DNA from: Bretschneidera sinensis
Lineage: Eukaryota; Streptophyta; Magnoliopsida; Brassicales; Akaniaceae
Assembly: GCA_023935145.1 (NCBI GenBank)
Contig: CM043702.1
Span: 56,648,501-56,712,500, forward strand
Direction: 5' to 3'
DNA length: 64,000 nt
A program made the position numbers and the translations under genes. The notes below the pieces were generated by a model that was given only the letters and a program-made list of their open reading frames with translations, ran no database searches and was not told where the DNA came from. Positions 12,846 through 24,600 of the stretch are shown in pieces (position 1 is the stretch's first letter; each line of letters starts with the position of its first letter).

Positions 12846-13146
12846 TCGAACACTTACCACTATGCCAAAAGTTATAGATTATAGTGAGAGTGTAACTCAA
12901 ATCACTTAAACTACACAACAAGACAAGTCTCACGTTTCGACGGGACAATTATCTCCAACAATTTTCCCCCTAGCAATTGCAACACTAGGAATCGACCCCG
13001 TGACCTTGACTTCGATACCATTTGTCAAGATCAAGCGCCTACTAATGTGCCAAATGCTATAGTTTATAGCGAGAGTGCAACTCAAATTACTTAAACCGCA
13101 CAACAACACAAGCTCCATGTTTCGACGGGATAATTGTTGCTAACAC
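12846..13146 (-). repeat. tRNA-related repeat flanked by two 115-nt direct repeats
   Basis: Two similar units (about 12846-12960 and 13031-13146; both contain ACTCAAAT, ACTTAAAC and GTTTCGACGGGA) flank about 70 bp. On the minus strand that middle part carries GGTATCGAAGTC and GGGTCGATTCC, the latter close to a tRNA B box (GGTTCGANTCC). This looks like a SINE-type or tRNA-derived repeat in antisense. Family and exact ends are unresolved. Confidence 0.4.
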
Positions 13147-13528
13147 CTGGCCAATAAAATTGATGGTTGAATTGTATTGAGATGAGAACGAAATATTTGA
13201 TAGGTTATTTGAATTGGATGTATGATCGATTTTGTTTGAGAATTGTTTGTTTTGTGAATATATTTTATATGACATGAGTTCTTGATAATATTATGGAAAC
13301 AAGTGGAGTGGAAAGTGTGGTGGAAACGAGTGGCGTGGAAAGTGAGGTGAAAATGAGTGGATTAATGTTGTTGAGAAATGTACCGATATGTCGGAAGACG
13401 TCTTTATTGTGATATGTTTTGCACAGTGAGGGGCACTGTAATGAGAATAGCCCAATGAAGGGAAATGAAAATAAGATGAAATATGATCATGCATTTCGTT
13501 GCATTTTTACTTGAAGATTGATGTATTG

Positions 13529-13634
13529 ATGTGACTGGTCCATGAGGGGCAGTTTATGTGATTGGCCCATGAGGGGCTATTGATGTGATTGGCCTATGAG
13601 AGGTAGTTGATGCGATTGGCCTAGTAAGGGGTAT
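13529..13634 (+). repeat. Minisatellite, four units of about 27 nt
   Basis: The unit is close to GATGTGATTGGCCCATGAGG followed by GGCAGTT. The four copies differ at several positions and the last ends GGGGTAT. There are no spacers of the CRISPR kind. Confidence 0.8.
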
Positions 13635-13763
13635 GTTTTGTTGATTGTTTGTGATGAGAAAAATGTGGAAAATGGGTGTTACTTATAAATATGGGTATTA
13701 CTTATAAATGCATTGCCATTGTGATGTGTATAGTGTGGTCTGATTATGCATTATTTGATTATT

Positions 13764-13833
13764 TAAAAGCATAAGTATTTCTTTGAATGATAATTGTTCT
13801 CTTCTATGATGAGAAATAAGGAAAGTAATTGAA

Positions 13834-13874
<41 letters not shown>

Positions 13875-14414
13875 ATGAACATTGACTAAGTAAAGAGGTT
13901 CGAAAGTAAAAAAAAGATTTTTTCGATCGATTACTTTTAGTAATGTGAAAACTCGCTGAGCTTTCTAGCTTATCCCTTTCTTATTTTATTAACATTTTAG
14001 GAAAATTTCCATAAGACTTTGAATCAAGCCATTGGAGAGATTAAAAAAGAAAAGTATCCTTAGCAAGATTCTTGTTCACGGCATCCTCATTCCTTTAGTT
14101 CTTTTAAAGTCTAAATTTTTGCACATGACTTTATTTTGAAAAAAAAAAGCATATATATAGATGTCTCAAATATATCTTTCTATAAATACCATGTCTTAAG
14201 TAATTTCTGGATATTAATAATGATGTGCTGTAAAACTATGTAGCGGTAGAAATGTGTATGTACATGATGGTGATATGCCAAGGGATGTTTGTATGCTTTG
14301 AAGTACGGGTATTGCATGTTTGCATACATGTCAAGGTGCTCAACGCTTTAAAAGCATAAATATTTCTTTGAATGATAATTGTTCTCTTCTGTGATAAAAA
14401 ATAAGGAAAGTAAT

Positions 14415-14490
<76 letters not shown>

Positions 14491-16622
14491 TTATTATGAA
14501 CATTGACTAAGTAAAGAGGTTCGAAAGTAAAGAAAAGAATTTTCCAATAGATTACTTTTAGTAATGTGAAAACTCACTGAGCTTTTTAGCTCACCCCCTT
14601 TTTATTTTATTAACATTTCAGGAAAATTTCCAAAAGGCTTTGAATCAAGCCATTGGAGAGATTAAAGAAGAAAAGTATCCATAGCAAGATTCTTGGACAA
14701 AAAGCATATATGTAGATGTCTCAAATATATCTTTCAATAAGTACATGTCTTATGTAATTTTTGGGTATTAATAATGATGTGATGTAAAACTATGTAGAGG
14801 TAGAAATGTGTATGTATGTGATGGTGATATTGATGCCATGCATAATTTCCTATTTTTATCACGTCTTAACTTTTAACTTTAATCTAATTTTATTAATTTT
14901 TGTTGGTTTTAGGCTTCATTGTTGTCATTTAATTTATTTCAGGTTTATAAGAAGGGAAATATCCAAATTTTAGTGTCCAGTCAAGGGACTCTTTCTTTTG
15001 TTTGAAAAAGGAAATTTTAATTGAAGACTTTGGAGCCTATAAAAAGGAAATGGAGAAACCCTAATTAAAGAGAGACAGCTTGCAGCCCTAGAGACACAAC
15101 CTTAGAGAGATAGCCGACAACCCTCTCCTCCTCATCTGGCAGCCGGCACCTACCTTGCCCTCTGCTTGGTATCCAGTGTTGATCGCACAGTAGCCCTCTA
15201 TAGCAGCAGTAGCTGAATGCACACTGGTTTATAGAATTATGGTGAATTCTTTGCTGTTAAATTTAATTTTCAGCATGAACTAAAATTTCTTTATTATAGG
15301 AAAACGATGTAATTTAATTTCAAACTATGCTTGCTTTTCTATGCTGATTTGTAGTAATTATCTTCTATGTTTGGCTGATTTATTTTGAACGTATTACTTC
15401 TATTTGACTGGCCATTAATTAGGTGATCTTGATATTGTGATTTGCTATCGAAAGAAGGAATTATAGGATAGAACTTGGATATTTCAGCATACGTAAATAT
15501 AGGAATCGAAAGAGTTATATGAACTTGTGTAGTCTAAAAAAAATCGCTGGTCTTAATGCTTTCTTGTTTTATTAATTTGCATACTCTTGTGTAGAATAAT
15601 GAACAAGAATATTTCCAATTGACTATCAAAAGAGACTTTTGGATAAATTGAAGATTTCGCTAACAAACAAAGATGATTAATTTTAATTAGTTAGATGAGT
15701 TAAGCATAGTGAGGAATTAAGTGAAATCGATTTCCTAGAAGTTCTTTCTCTTATTAATTTGAAAAACAACTTTCTTTTCCTTTGATTATTTTCTTTAAAT
15801 TGATTTTATTTCATATTTCAATTACAAACAACAAAAAAAGATTTTTCTAAATAAAATGGAGATTAGAATAATTTTGGTACTTGTCAGAAGCAAGTTACCA
15901 ATTCTTGAGGACGATATTCTTTTTATCACTTTACTATAAAACTACGATACTGTGCAATTGCAGCTTTGAACCGATCAGATATACAGAGGGATGTTTGTAT
16001 GCTTTGAAGTACGGGTATTGCATGTTTTCATACAGGTCAATGTCCTCAGTGCTTTTAAAGCATCAATATTTCTTTGAATGATAATTGTTCTCTTTTGTGA
16101 TGAGAAATAAGGAAAGTAATTGAAAACATATATATATATATATGCATTATTACGAACATTGACTAAGTAAAAAGGTTCGAAAGTAAAGAAAAGAATTTTC
16201 TAATAGATTACTTTTAGTAATGTGAAAACTCACTGAGCTTTTTAGCTCACCCCTCCTTATTTTATTAACATTTGAGAAAATTTTTCAAAGGACTTTGAGT
16301 CAAGCTATTAGAGAGATTAAAGAAGAAAAGTATCCTTAGCAAGATTCTTGTTCACGGCATCATCATTCCTTTGGGTCTTTTGAAGTCTATGTTTTTGCAC
16401 ATGACTTTATTTTGGAAAAAAAATGTATATGTAGATGTCTCAAATATATCTTTCTATAAGTACATGTCTTATATAATTTCTAGATATTAATAATGATGTG
16501 CTGTAAAACTATGTAGAGGTAGAAATGTGTATGTATGTGATGGTGATATGCTAAGGGATGTTTGTATACGTTGAAGTTCGGGTATTGCATGTTTGCATAC
16601 AGGTCAAGGTGCTCAATGATTA
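13764..16622 (+). repeat. Tandem triplication of a segment of about 570 bp within the LTR
   Basis: Unit a is 13764-14348, unit b is 14349-14830 plus 15983-16053, and unit c is 16054-16622. Each begins AAAGCATAARTATTTCTTTG, has a microsatellite after GAAAACA, continues TGAACATTGACTAAGTAAA and ends near CAAGGTGCTCAA. Unit b is split by a solo LTR. The microsatellite differs in each unit: TA at 13837-13870, CA then TA at 14420-14487, and a short TA run at 16127-16143. Confidence 0.87.
14831..15977. mobile_element. Solo LTR (1147 bp) with target duplication GATAT
   Basis: The block starts TGATGCCATG and ends CCGATCA, and is flanked by GATAT at 14826-14830 and 15978-15982. The neighbouring repeat units show the uninterrupted target (GGTGATATGC), which confirms the insertion point. 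It has a promoter-like CCTATAAAAAGG near 15040 and no internal region or second LTR, so it is a solo LTR left by recombination. The family is probably Gypsy; that is inference. Confidence 0.86.
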
Positions 16623-16679
16623 AAAAAGTGATGGTGTCGTTCTGAGTAGGGCCCACTCATAATGGGTCGTTACATTTTT

Positions 16680-16690
16680 TGGTATCAGAG
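16680..16690 (+). other. Primer-binding site of the LARD-like element
   Basis: TGGTATCAGAG lies six bases after the LTR end at 16674. It is complementary to the 3' end of initiator tRNA-Met, the usual primer of plant LTR retrotransposons. Confidence 0.72.
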
Positions 16691-16778
16691 TTTTAGGTTT
16701 AAGGTTATGTAGACTTTAGTTGTATGATGCATGGTGCGTGGATTGGTTTTAGGGAGTCGGTTGTGTAGGGTTAGAGGG

Positions 16779-17100
16779 TCTAGAAGATCAAGTGATTTCA
16801 TCTGAAATCACTGCTGCAAATCAGGAGAATCATTCCAATAAAGATCCTGCCGAAGACTAGGAAATCATGTCTGCTATACCTACATGTAACCGAAGATAAT
16901 GCAGCAATTATTCCACGAGATTCTTGCTGAAATTTAGAGATAATTGTATAGATGTATAGACATTTAAACTATATTCACATGTTGCAAATATATTAGGAAA
17001 TCGGTCACAATTGTTTTTATATATACTGTTGTAAACCGCAAGTCTGGAATATCAGAAAATAGAATTCATTCAAACATTTTGTATTTTGTATTCTTTTACA
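16779..17100 (+). repeat. 5' LTR of the Ale-like Copia
   Basis: 322 bp; it ends CTTTTACA directly before the primer site. It begins TC where the 3' copy begins TG, so the terminal dinucleotide is mutated. Confidence 0.93.
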
Positions 17101-17141
17101 TGGTATCAGATTAGCCATCAAAAGACCAACGTCTACAAGCC

Positions 17142-20100
17142 ATGTCTTCCTCTTCTTCTGATTCCTTTACCACCGTTAATATTCAACCCTCTCAATCTCC
17201 CTTTGTTCTTACTATGTCTAACATTGTAACTGTCAAACTTAGCCCCGATAATTACATTCTTTGGAAGTCACAAATGGTGCCATATTTTCTTGGCCAAGAC
17301 CTCTTTGGATATCTTGATGGTACAATTCTCAAACCTCCTAAATCTGTCTCTGTTTCCCATCCAGAAACTCATGTCATCTTTGAAACACCCAATCCTGCCT
17401 ACTCTTATTGGATATGCCAGGATAATCTTATCCTTAGTACCCTCATGTCTTCTCTCACTGAAGGAGTGCTTGCTCAAGTAGTAAATCATACTACTTCGTC
17501 TGCTGTGTGGCATGCTCTGGATGAAAATTTTTCATCCCGATCTCATGCACGAACTGTGCAGATCCGAACACAACTAGCAACAGCAACAAAAGGCAATAAG
17601 TCTGCCACAAAATGTTTTCTCTTTATTAAGAAACTCACTGATGAATTAGCTGTTGCAGGACAACCTATGAGTTGTGAAGATGTCATCACCTATGTTCTTG
17701 CAGGATTAGGCCACGAATATGACAGCTTTGTGGCAGCCATCTCGGCTCGCACTGACAAGGTAACACTGGAGGAAATTTACTTGCTTTTGCTCACCACAGA
17801 AGCCAGACTTTCTCGCCACCAGATGTCATCTCCCGCTCAACCTACCTCTGTCAATGTTGCCCAACGACAATACAATCCTTCTCAAAATCATGGCAGAGGT
17901 GGCTCTAGGGGACGGGGTCATTTTAATCGTGCTGGTTACAACAATACCACACGTCATACTGATCATAATTCAGTAATCTGTCAGGTTTGTAATAAACCAG
18001 GACACTCAGCTCGAAAATTCTATTTTCGGTTTGATCTGTCTTACCAGGATCCAAAACCAGAAAATAAACAAGCTATGGTCGCTGCTCCTACTGGCACTTG
18101 GGATACCGAATGGCATGCTGACACTGGTGCCACGCATCACGTCACTAATGACCTCAACAATCTGAATCTTCAGAATGATGACTATCAAGGTACAGATCAG
18201 GTTCAAGTAGGCAATGGCCAAGGTTTGCAAATCTCGAAAACTGGTTCCTCTAAAATTTCTACATCCAATTCTACCTTTGTTCTTAATCAAGTGTTTCTAG
18301 TTCTTGAAATTCATAAGAACTTGTTATCTGTCCAAAAGTTTTGTATTGATAATCATGTCTATTTTGAGTTTCATGACAAATTCTTTCTTGTAAAGGATTA
18401 CTCGGGGCAGGTCCATCATCAAGGCCATCTCATTAATGGACTCTACCAATTCACATCTCAGTCTTGCCGTCCACAAGCTTTCTCTATCGTTCGTGTTTCT
18501 CATCGTGATTGGCATCGTCGTCTTGGACATGCATCAACACCAGTTGTCAATAAAGTCCTCTCATTCATCAATGTTCCAGTTGAGTCCAATAAAAAGCACT
18601 CAATATGCCCCGAATGTCAGATGGCAAAAAGTCATGACTTGCCATTTAAGTCCTCTTCCAACGTTTCTTCTTATCCTCTTGATTTAATTTTTACCGATGT
18701 ATGGGGACCAACATTCGTTGTTTCTACTAACGGTGCTAAATATTATGTTAGTTTTTTTTATGATTATTCCAAGTTTGTGTGGTTATTTCCAATGAAACTC
18801 AAATCTGACGTTGAATCAATATTTCTTCAATTTCAAGTGTATGTTGAAAAACACTTCGAACGCAAAATTAAATCTGTCCAATCTGATTGGGGAGGTGAGT
18901 TTCGACGTTTGCACAATTATTTCCAACAAACCGGAATAAATCATAGACTAGCATGCCCTTACACTCATCAGCAAAATGGTTCTATAAAGCGCAAACACCG
19001 TCATATTGTCGAGGTTGGCCTAAGCATGTTAGCCCACTCAAATTTACCCATGCTTTACTGGGAAGAAGCTTTCCAAACTGCAACCTTCATCATAAACTGG
19101 CTACCAACACCTATTTTAAAGCAAAAATCTCCATTTGAAATTCTTTATAATCGCATGCCATATTTTTCCTTTATGCGTGTTTTTGGTTGCACATGTTGGC
19201 CTAATCTACGTTATTATAATTCAAACAAGCTGAACTTTCGCTCCAAAACATGTCTCTTCATTGGCTATAGTCTTGGTCATCAAGGTTACAAATGCCTTGA
19301 TTTATCTACTGGTAAAATCTATGTCTCAAGGCATGTAATTTTTATGAGAATCTTTTCCCTTATACCAAAGAAAATGTTTCTCCACCCTCTCAACACCATT
19401 TTGTTCCAATGCCTCATAACATCAATATCTCCCATTCTCTTAGTTCTAGTGATTTGCAATCTAACCATTATCCTATTAGAACTGCCTCTACACCTTGTTT
19501 GTCTTTTCCTATAGGTCCAGCTGAAGCAATCACCAATCAGGATGCCACTATTGCACTGCAACATACTGACTTACTCTCGGATCTGCCACAAAACAGAACA
19601 TCTTCACCATCCGATGTGCCTGCTATCTCCAATCACCATCCGATGACAACAAGATCTAAAAACAATATTCATAAACCTCGCAAGCACTCTGATGACTATA
19701 TTCGACATCCTCTACCTCGAGCATTGCTGGCCGAAAGCTCTACTGCCAAAGAACCAACCTGCTTTACAGAAGCATCCAAATCAAATTGTTGGAGAGAAGC
19801 CATGAACAAAGAATTCAATGCATTGCTTCAAAATGGAACTTGGTCCTTGGTTCCAAAATCACCAAATGCAAATATTGTTGGCTGTCGGTGGGTTTACCGA
19901 GTCAAAAGGAAAGCTGATGGAACTATAGAGCGCCACAAAGCTCGACTAGTCGCCAAAGGTTTTCACCAACAAGAAGGTATTGATTTTTCAGAAACCTTTA
20001 GTCCGGTTATCAAGCATGCTACAATTAGATTGGTTCTTTCAATTGCGGTCACTTAAGATTGGCCTATACAACAAATTGATATGCAAAATGCATTTTTGCA

Positions 20101-21376
20101 CGGTGATCTACATGAGGAAGTCTTCATGACACAACCACAAGGTTTTATTCATCCTCAATTTCCAAATCATGTCTGTAAGTTGCATAAATCATTGTATGGA
20201 TTGCGGCAAGCTCCAAGAGCTTGGTTTTCTAAACTCTCAAACAAGCTCAAATCACTACATTTTCATGAAAACAAAGCTGATACATCATTGTTCATTTTTA
20301 AAACAAAAACTGCCACTGTTTATGTTTTAATTTATGTCGATGATATATTAATAACCGGATCGAGTTCAGCTGTCATCAACCGAGTCATTCAAAGCTTGAA
20401 GACAGACTTTGCTGTCAAAGAATTGGGGCTGCTTAATTACTTTCTTGGTGTCGAAGCTCTCAGATGCCAAGAAGGTATCTATCTCACACAAAGAAAATAC
20501 ATAGTTGATTTGCTCAAAAAGAGCAACATGGATCAAGCAAAACCATGCTCTAGTCTGATGGCTTCAACTTGCACTCTCACTGTCTCAGATGGCAAACCAT
20601 GTGCCGATGCAAATCTTTACAGAAGCATGGTTGGCAGTATGCAATATCTTGCTTTTACAAGGCCTGATTTAGCCTTTGCAGTCCACAAAGTTAGCAAGTT
20701 TATGCATAATCCTCTTGACACACACTGGCAAGCCGTTAAGCGAATACTTTGCTATCTCAAATATACTGTTTCAACAAGCTTGTTAATTGCAAAAGCTGCA
20801 AATCTTGATCTTAATGCTTTCTCTGATTCGGACTGGGCAGCAGACCGCGATGACAGAAGATCAGTAGGAGCTCATTGCATTTTTCAAGGACCAAACTTGA
20901 TCTCATGGAGCTGTAAGCAACAACCAACAGTGGCACGTAGCAGCACTGAGGCTGAATACAAAGCTTTATCAAACACGGCAGCTGAGCTAATATGGATAAA
21001 ATCAATTTTACATGAGCTGGGAATTCCACTTCGGCAACCACCTACTCTTTGGTGCGACAATATTGGTGCTACATATCTTACATCAAATCCAGTATTCCAT
21101 GCCAGAACAAAACACATAGAGATTGACTTCCACTTTGTTCGAGATCAAGTTAATCAAAAACAATTGAAAGTCCAATTCATTTCAAGCTGTGACCAACTTG
21201 CAGATGCACTCACAAAGCCCCTATCACCAAAGAAATTCACAGATGCCAAGAACAATCTGAATGTCCGTGATCTCCTCTTCAGATTGAGGGGGCGTGTAGA
21301 AGATCAAGTGATTTCATCCGAAATCACTACTGCAAATCAGGAGAATCATTCCAATAAAGATCCTGCCGAAGACTAG
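17142..21376 (+). pseudogene. gag-pol polyprotein of the Ale-like Copia, one frameshift and one stop
   Basis: The frame opens at ATG 17142, 41 nt after the LTR. In order I see a gag domain (from residue about 25, LSPDNYILWKSQM), a zinc knuckle CQVCNKPGHSARKF near 17980, the protease motif WHADTGATHH near 18112, GAG-pre-integrase HRRLGHAS and CPECQMAKSHD near 18510-18630, the integrase core to about 19350, RT with YVDDILITGSS near 20335, and RNase H with WCDNIGA near 21050. The reading shifts frame between about 19350 and 19510, and an in-frame TAA lies at 20054-20056 before DWPIQQIDMQN. Two substitutions would harm function: the last zinc-knuckle Cys is Phe, and the integrase reads QQNGSIKRKHRH where the catalytic Glu of ERKHRH is Lys. 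The element is dead but recent. Confidence 0.92.
21284..21294 (+). other. Polypurine tract of the Ale-like Copia
   Basis: TTGAGGGGGCG lies immediately before the 3' LTR start TGTAGAAG at 21295, the usual plus-strand priming site. Confidence 0.8.
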
Positions 21377-21616
21377 GAAATCATGTCTGCTATACCTACA
21401 TGTAACCGAAGATAATGCAGCAATTATTCCACGAGATTCTTGCTGAAATTTAGAGATAATTGTATAGCTGTATAGACATTTAAACTATGTTCACATGTTG
21501 CAAATATATTAGGAAATCGGTCACAATTGTTTTTATATATACTGTTGTAAACCGCAAGCCTGGAATATCAGAAAATAGAATTCATTCAAACATTTTGTAT
21601 TTTGTATTCTTTTACA
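21295..21616 (+). repeat. 3' LTR of the Ale-like Copia
   Basis: 322 bp; starts TGTAGAAG and ends CTTTTACA, followed by the target duplication GAGGG. The pol stop codon (TAG, 21374-21376) lies inside it. Confidence 0.93.
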
Positions 21617-21621
21617 GAGGG

Positions 21622-24600
21622 GATGCCTTTTAGGAGTGGTAGCTAGTATTGGAATGGGTGGGAATAAGAAATTTTGAGAATAAAGGTGATTCTGTTTTTT
21701 TGTTTGGGTGTTGTATGAGATGTTGTTTGTAATGACTTTGTTATGTTTGTGAAATATCATGGTGATGCATTTAATGAGAATTGTGGATATAAATGCTTTA
21801 ATATGATGAAACATTTTGATTGATATATTATTCATGCGTGTGTGAAAATGACAGTGTGTGATCTAGTTGTTTGGAGAAGATGTAGAAACTTGAAAGAGTT
21901 GGAGAAAATTGTCCTTTAAGCAATGTTGTTAACTTGAAAGTTTTGTATTGATTTTGTGATAATTAGTAAATTATTGGTTAATTTCTAGTTAAAGAACCTA
22001 AAGATATTGATGTGAATGATTTTCTAAATGTAAGAATAAACTATGTAATATTTGGCCTAAGAAGTAATTGCTATTGAGATTGTAAAGTCGAAATGGATGA
22101 AGTTATGAATAAGGAGTCAAGATGTGTATATGCTTTGGTGAAGGGTATGACAGAAAGTTAATTGATTTGATATTGGTATTGAAGTATATTTTGAAATCTC
22201 GGGATGTAATATCTATTAGAAAATGTAGGAAAGTTTAAGATTTTGGGAGTTATAGAGGTCTAAAGAAATTGTGAGGATCTCAATTATTCAAATGTGAAAT
22301 ATGTTTTGAGAAGTTTGATTAATATATTGGTAGGAATTTAGATGGATTAATGAGTATAAAAAAGGCATAAAAATAAATTGTTGGATAAGTGGTTGACACA
22401 TAAAATAAGGCATGATTGAGAGTGATTAAAATAAGTAAGAGAAACAAATTGAGTAAATGAATAATGGTATTAGATAAATCATAAGAGAAATTTTCGTAGT
22501 ATTCTAGAATTTTAAGAAAAATAATAAAAGGACATATGTACTTTTCTTGAACAAAAATTTCATGGGTATAATTAGAGTAACTCAAGTGACTAATTTGAAG
22601 TAAATGATCTTAGTAGATAATTAAATATAAATTTCAATCAGAAATATTTGGATGATGGACAAAATTTTTATGTGGAGTTGTGAGAAAAGAAAAAGGTGTA
22701 GTGAGTTTTGATTTGACCTCGAGGGTGAATTGAAGTTTGACGAAGGAAGAGAGTGAAATTATTCTAGAACTTAAAAAAAAAAATTAATTGCAAATTAGAA
22801 GGACGAATAATTGAACTGTTGGTGCTTGTTGAGTGAGCATAAAGTTTTACTTTACTTGGAGAGTGAATTTGAGAAATGTTGATTTGGACCTAGTAAAGAA
22901 TGTGTATTAATGGCCTAACTTATATCAAGCACTTAAAAAATCTAAAGGTTAATGGGTGACTTGATTTAGATGTGGTTGGAGTAATAGAAAGGATGGTGAC
23001 TAGTGAGAATTTGACATGTATGCTTGATAAATGAAGTTACTACTTAATTAGAAATATCAATGAGGTGTGGTATAAGGGGTTAAGAATCTAGTGAAATATA
23101 AAAGTGTTAGAATAATCCTTATGAAGAGAGATAGGTGTGGGATGTAAGATCAAGAGATTGTTGGGAAATAAATTGTGGTGTAAGTTGATGATACAAAGTG
23201 GAGATTGACATAAGTAATTACAAATTTTACCAATATCGAATGATAAAGACTTAACAATTATTAGTAATGGTACAAAGAAGAAAGGGGGAGAGAAGAAGAA
23301 ATTCGAGAGGAGGGTTGTAACTTAAAAATTAATGAAGTTCGAAGTACATTAGAAATGGATAGAGTTGGGAGAAATGTTTTAGAAAGGAGATAGTTAGAGA
23401 GAGTAGATGTTACTAAACGTTGTAAATTGTGATAAAGTTTAAAATAAAGTGAAGGAAAAAAAATTAAATTACTCGAGGAAAGATTGGGAAGTGTTAAAGA
23501 GATTAAATTGAATTTTTACTAAATATATATGAAGGAGAGTATCAAATCACGATTAAGTAAAAGTTGCAATTACGAAGAAATTGTTTAGATTTTGTGCCTT
23601 GAATGCTACATACTATATTTGAATATTATTAATTTTAGTAAATTTAACGGAGATCGTTAAATTTCTGCATACACCGTGTGGGTAGACATAAGATTTGGCA
23701 AGTGAAAGGGTGGGAGTGAGGTATTCAATGGTTTTCTAGAAGATTTGATTTTCTAAATAGATTTGAAAGAGAAATGAGAAAAGAAAGGAAATTGAAGTGT
23801 GGTTGAAACAAGAGAGTAATTAAATTGTTCAAAAAGATTGTTAAATAAAAGTTAGATGGAATGAATAATTGAAAATATTATACTTCGATGAATTAAATAA
23901 GAAAAAGTTAAAGTAGAAAGTAAGAGATTTATGCCACTACCCAGTTGTTACAAAAAAAGAAAGGCGGGAGATATTTGAGTTTGAGAAAGATGAAGAAATT
24001 ATTAGGAGATGGGTATTATTGTTAGAAACATAGGGAGATGGATTAATTTAGTAAGGTTAAGGATTCTGATAACATAATAAAAAGTAAAGAAGTATGTTAA
24101 ATTAAATATGAGAACTTATGGATTAATGCTTAATTTATGCTTAGTTGAATTTTTTTTTAAATCATAATCTTGACTTTAATGAAGCTATCGATAACATTAA
24201 AGAATGAATGGTTAAAAAAGTAAAATAAAGATAAATGGTGAGTTGGGAAAGAAATAAACATCCAAGTTGTAGAGAAATACTAAATGTGAATTGAAATGTT
24301 ATGTGTACGAAATAATGGAAGGTTGGTAATTTGATAATTTTGTTCGTTAAGAAGTTAAAGTGAAAGATAGTTAATACAGAACTGTGATAGCTACGATAAT
24401 GTATAGAAGTACTCGTAGAAATTCTTGGAGTGGAGAGTTATCTAAGATGTATCTTTAAGATTTTTCTAAATAAGAGAAATACTTATTTGGCGTGAAGCAT
24501 AGCATATATAGCTCGAGAAATGAGTGGAAGATTCGATCTAGGAATGGAATGATTCGGGAAGAATGAAAGAGTGATAATTTTGAAGTACAATCAACATCAA

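Larger units (their letters stand above)
10998..16674 (+). repeat. 5' LTR of the LARD-like element
   Basis: It starts TGTAGAGTCC and ends GGGTCGTTACA. Its first 1.85 kb aligns along its length to 25855-27638 at roughly 90% identity by eye. It contains a GA run (11335-11362), a TA run (12746-12776), four units of about 27 nt at 13529-13634, a triplicated segment (13764-16622) and a solo LTR (14831-15977). It also has a likely TATA box (TATATAAGGC) near 11272 ahead of a leader-like stretch. Confidence 0.78.
16779..21616 (+). mobile_element. Copia retrotransposon (Ale/Retrofit-like), complete structure
   Basis: Two 322-bp LTRs (16779-17100 and 21295-21616) differ at about six positions by eye. 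They are flanked by a perfect 5-bp target duplication GAGGG (16774-16778 and 21617-21621). A primer-binding site TGGTATCAGA starts directly at 17101 and a purine tract lies at 21284-21292. The element sits in the interior of the LARD-like element, about 100 bp after its primer site, in the same orientation. The domain order gag, protease, integrase, RT, RNase H is that of Copia. Confidence 0.95.

Noticed and set aside
13529..13634. Regular repeats that could suggest a CRISPR-like array
   Set aside because: Units are contiguous and diverged, with no spacers. This is a minisatellite in a plant LTR.
14236..14457. Open frame beginning with alternating Cys and Val
   Set aside because: It is the translation of the CA/TG microsatellite at 14420-14458.
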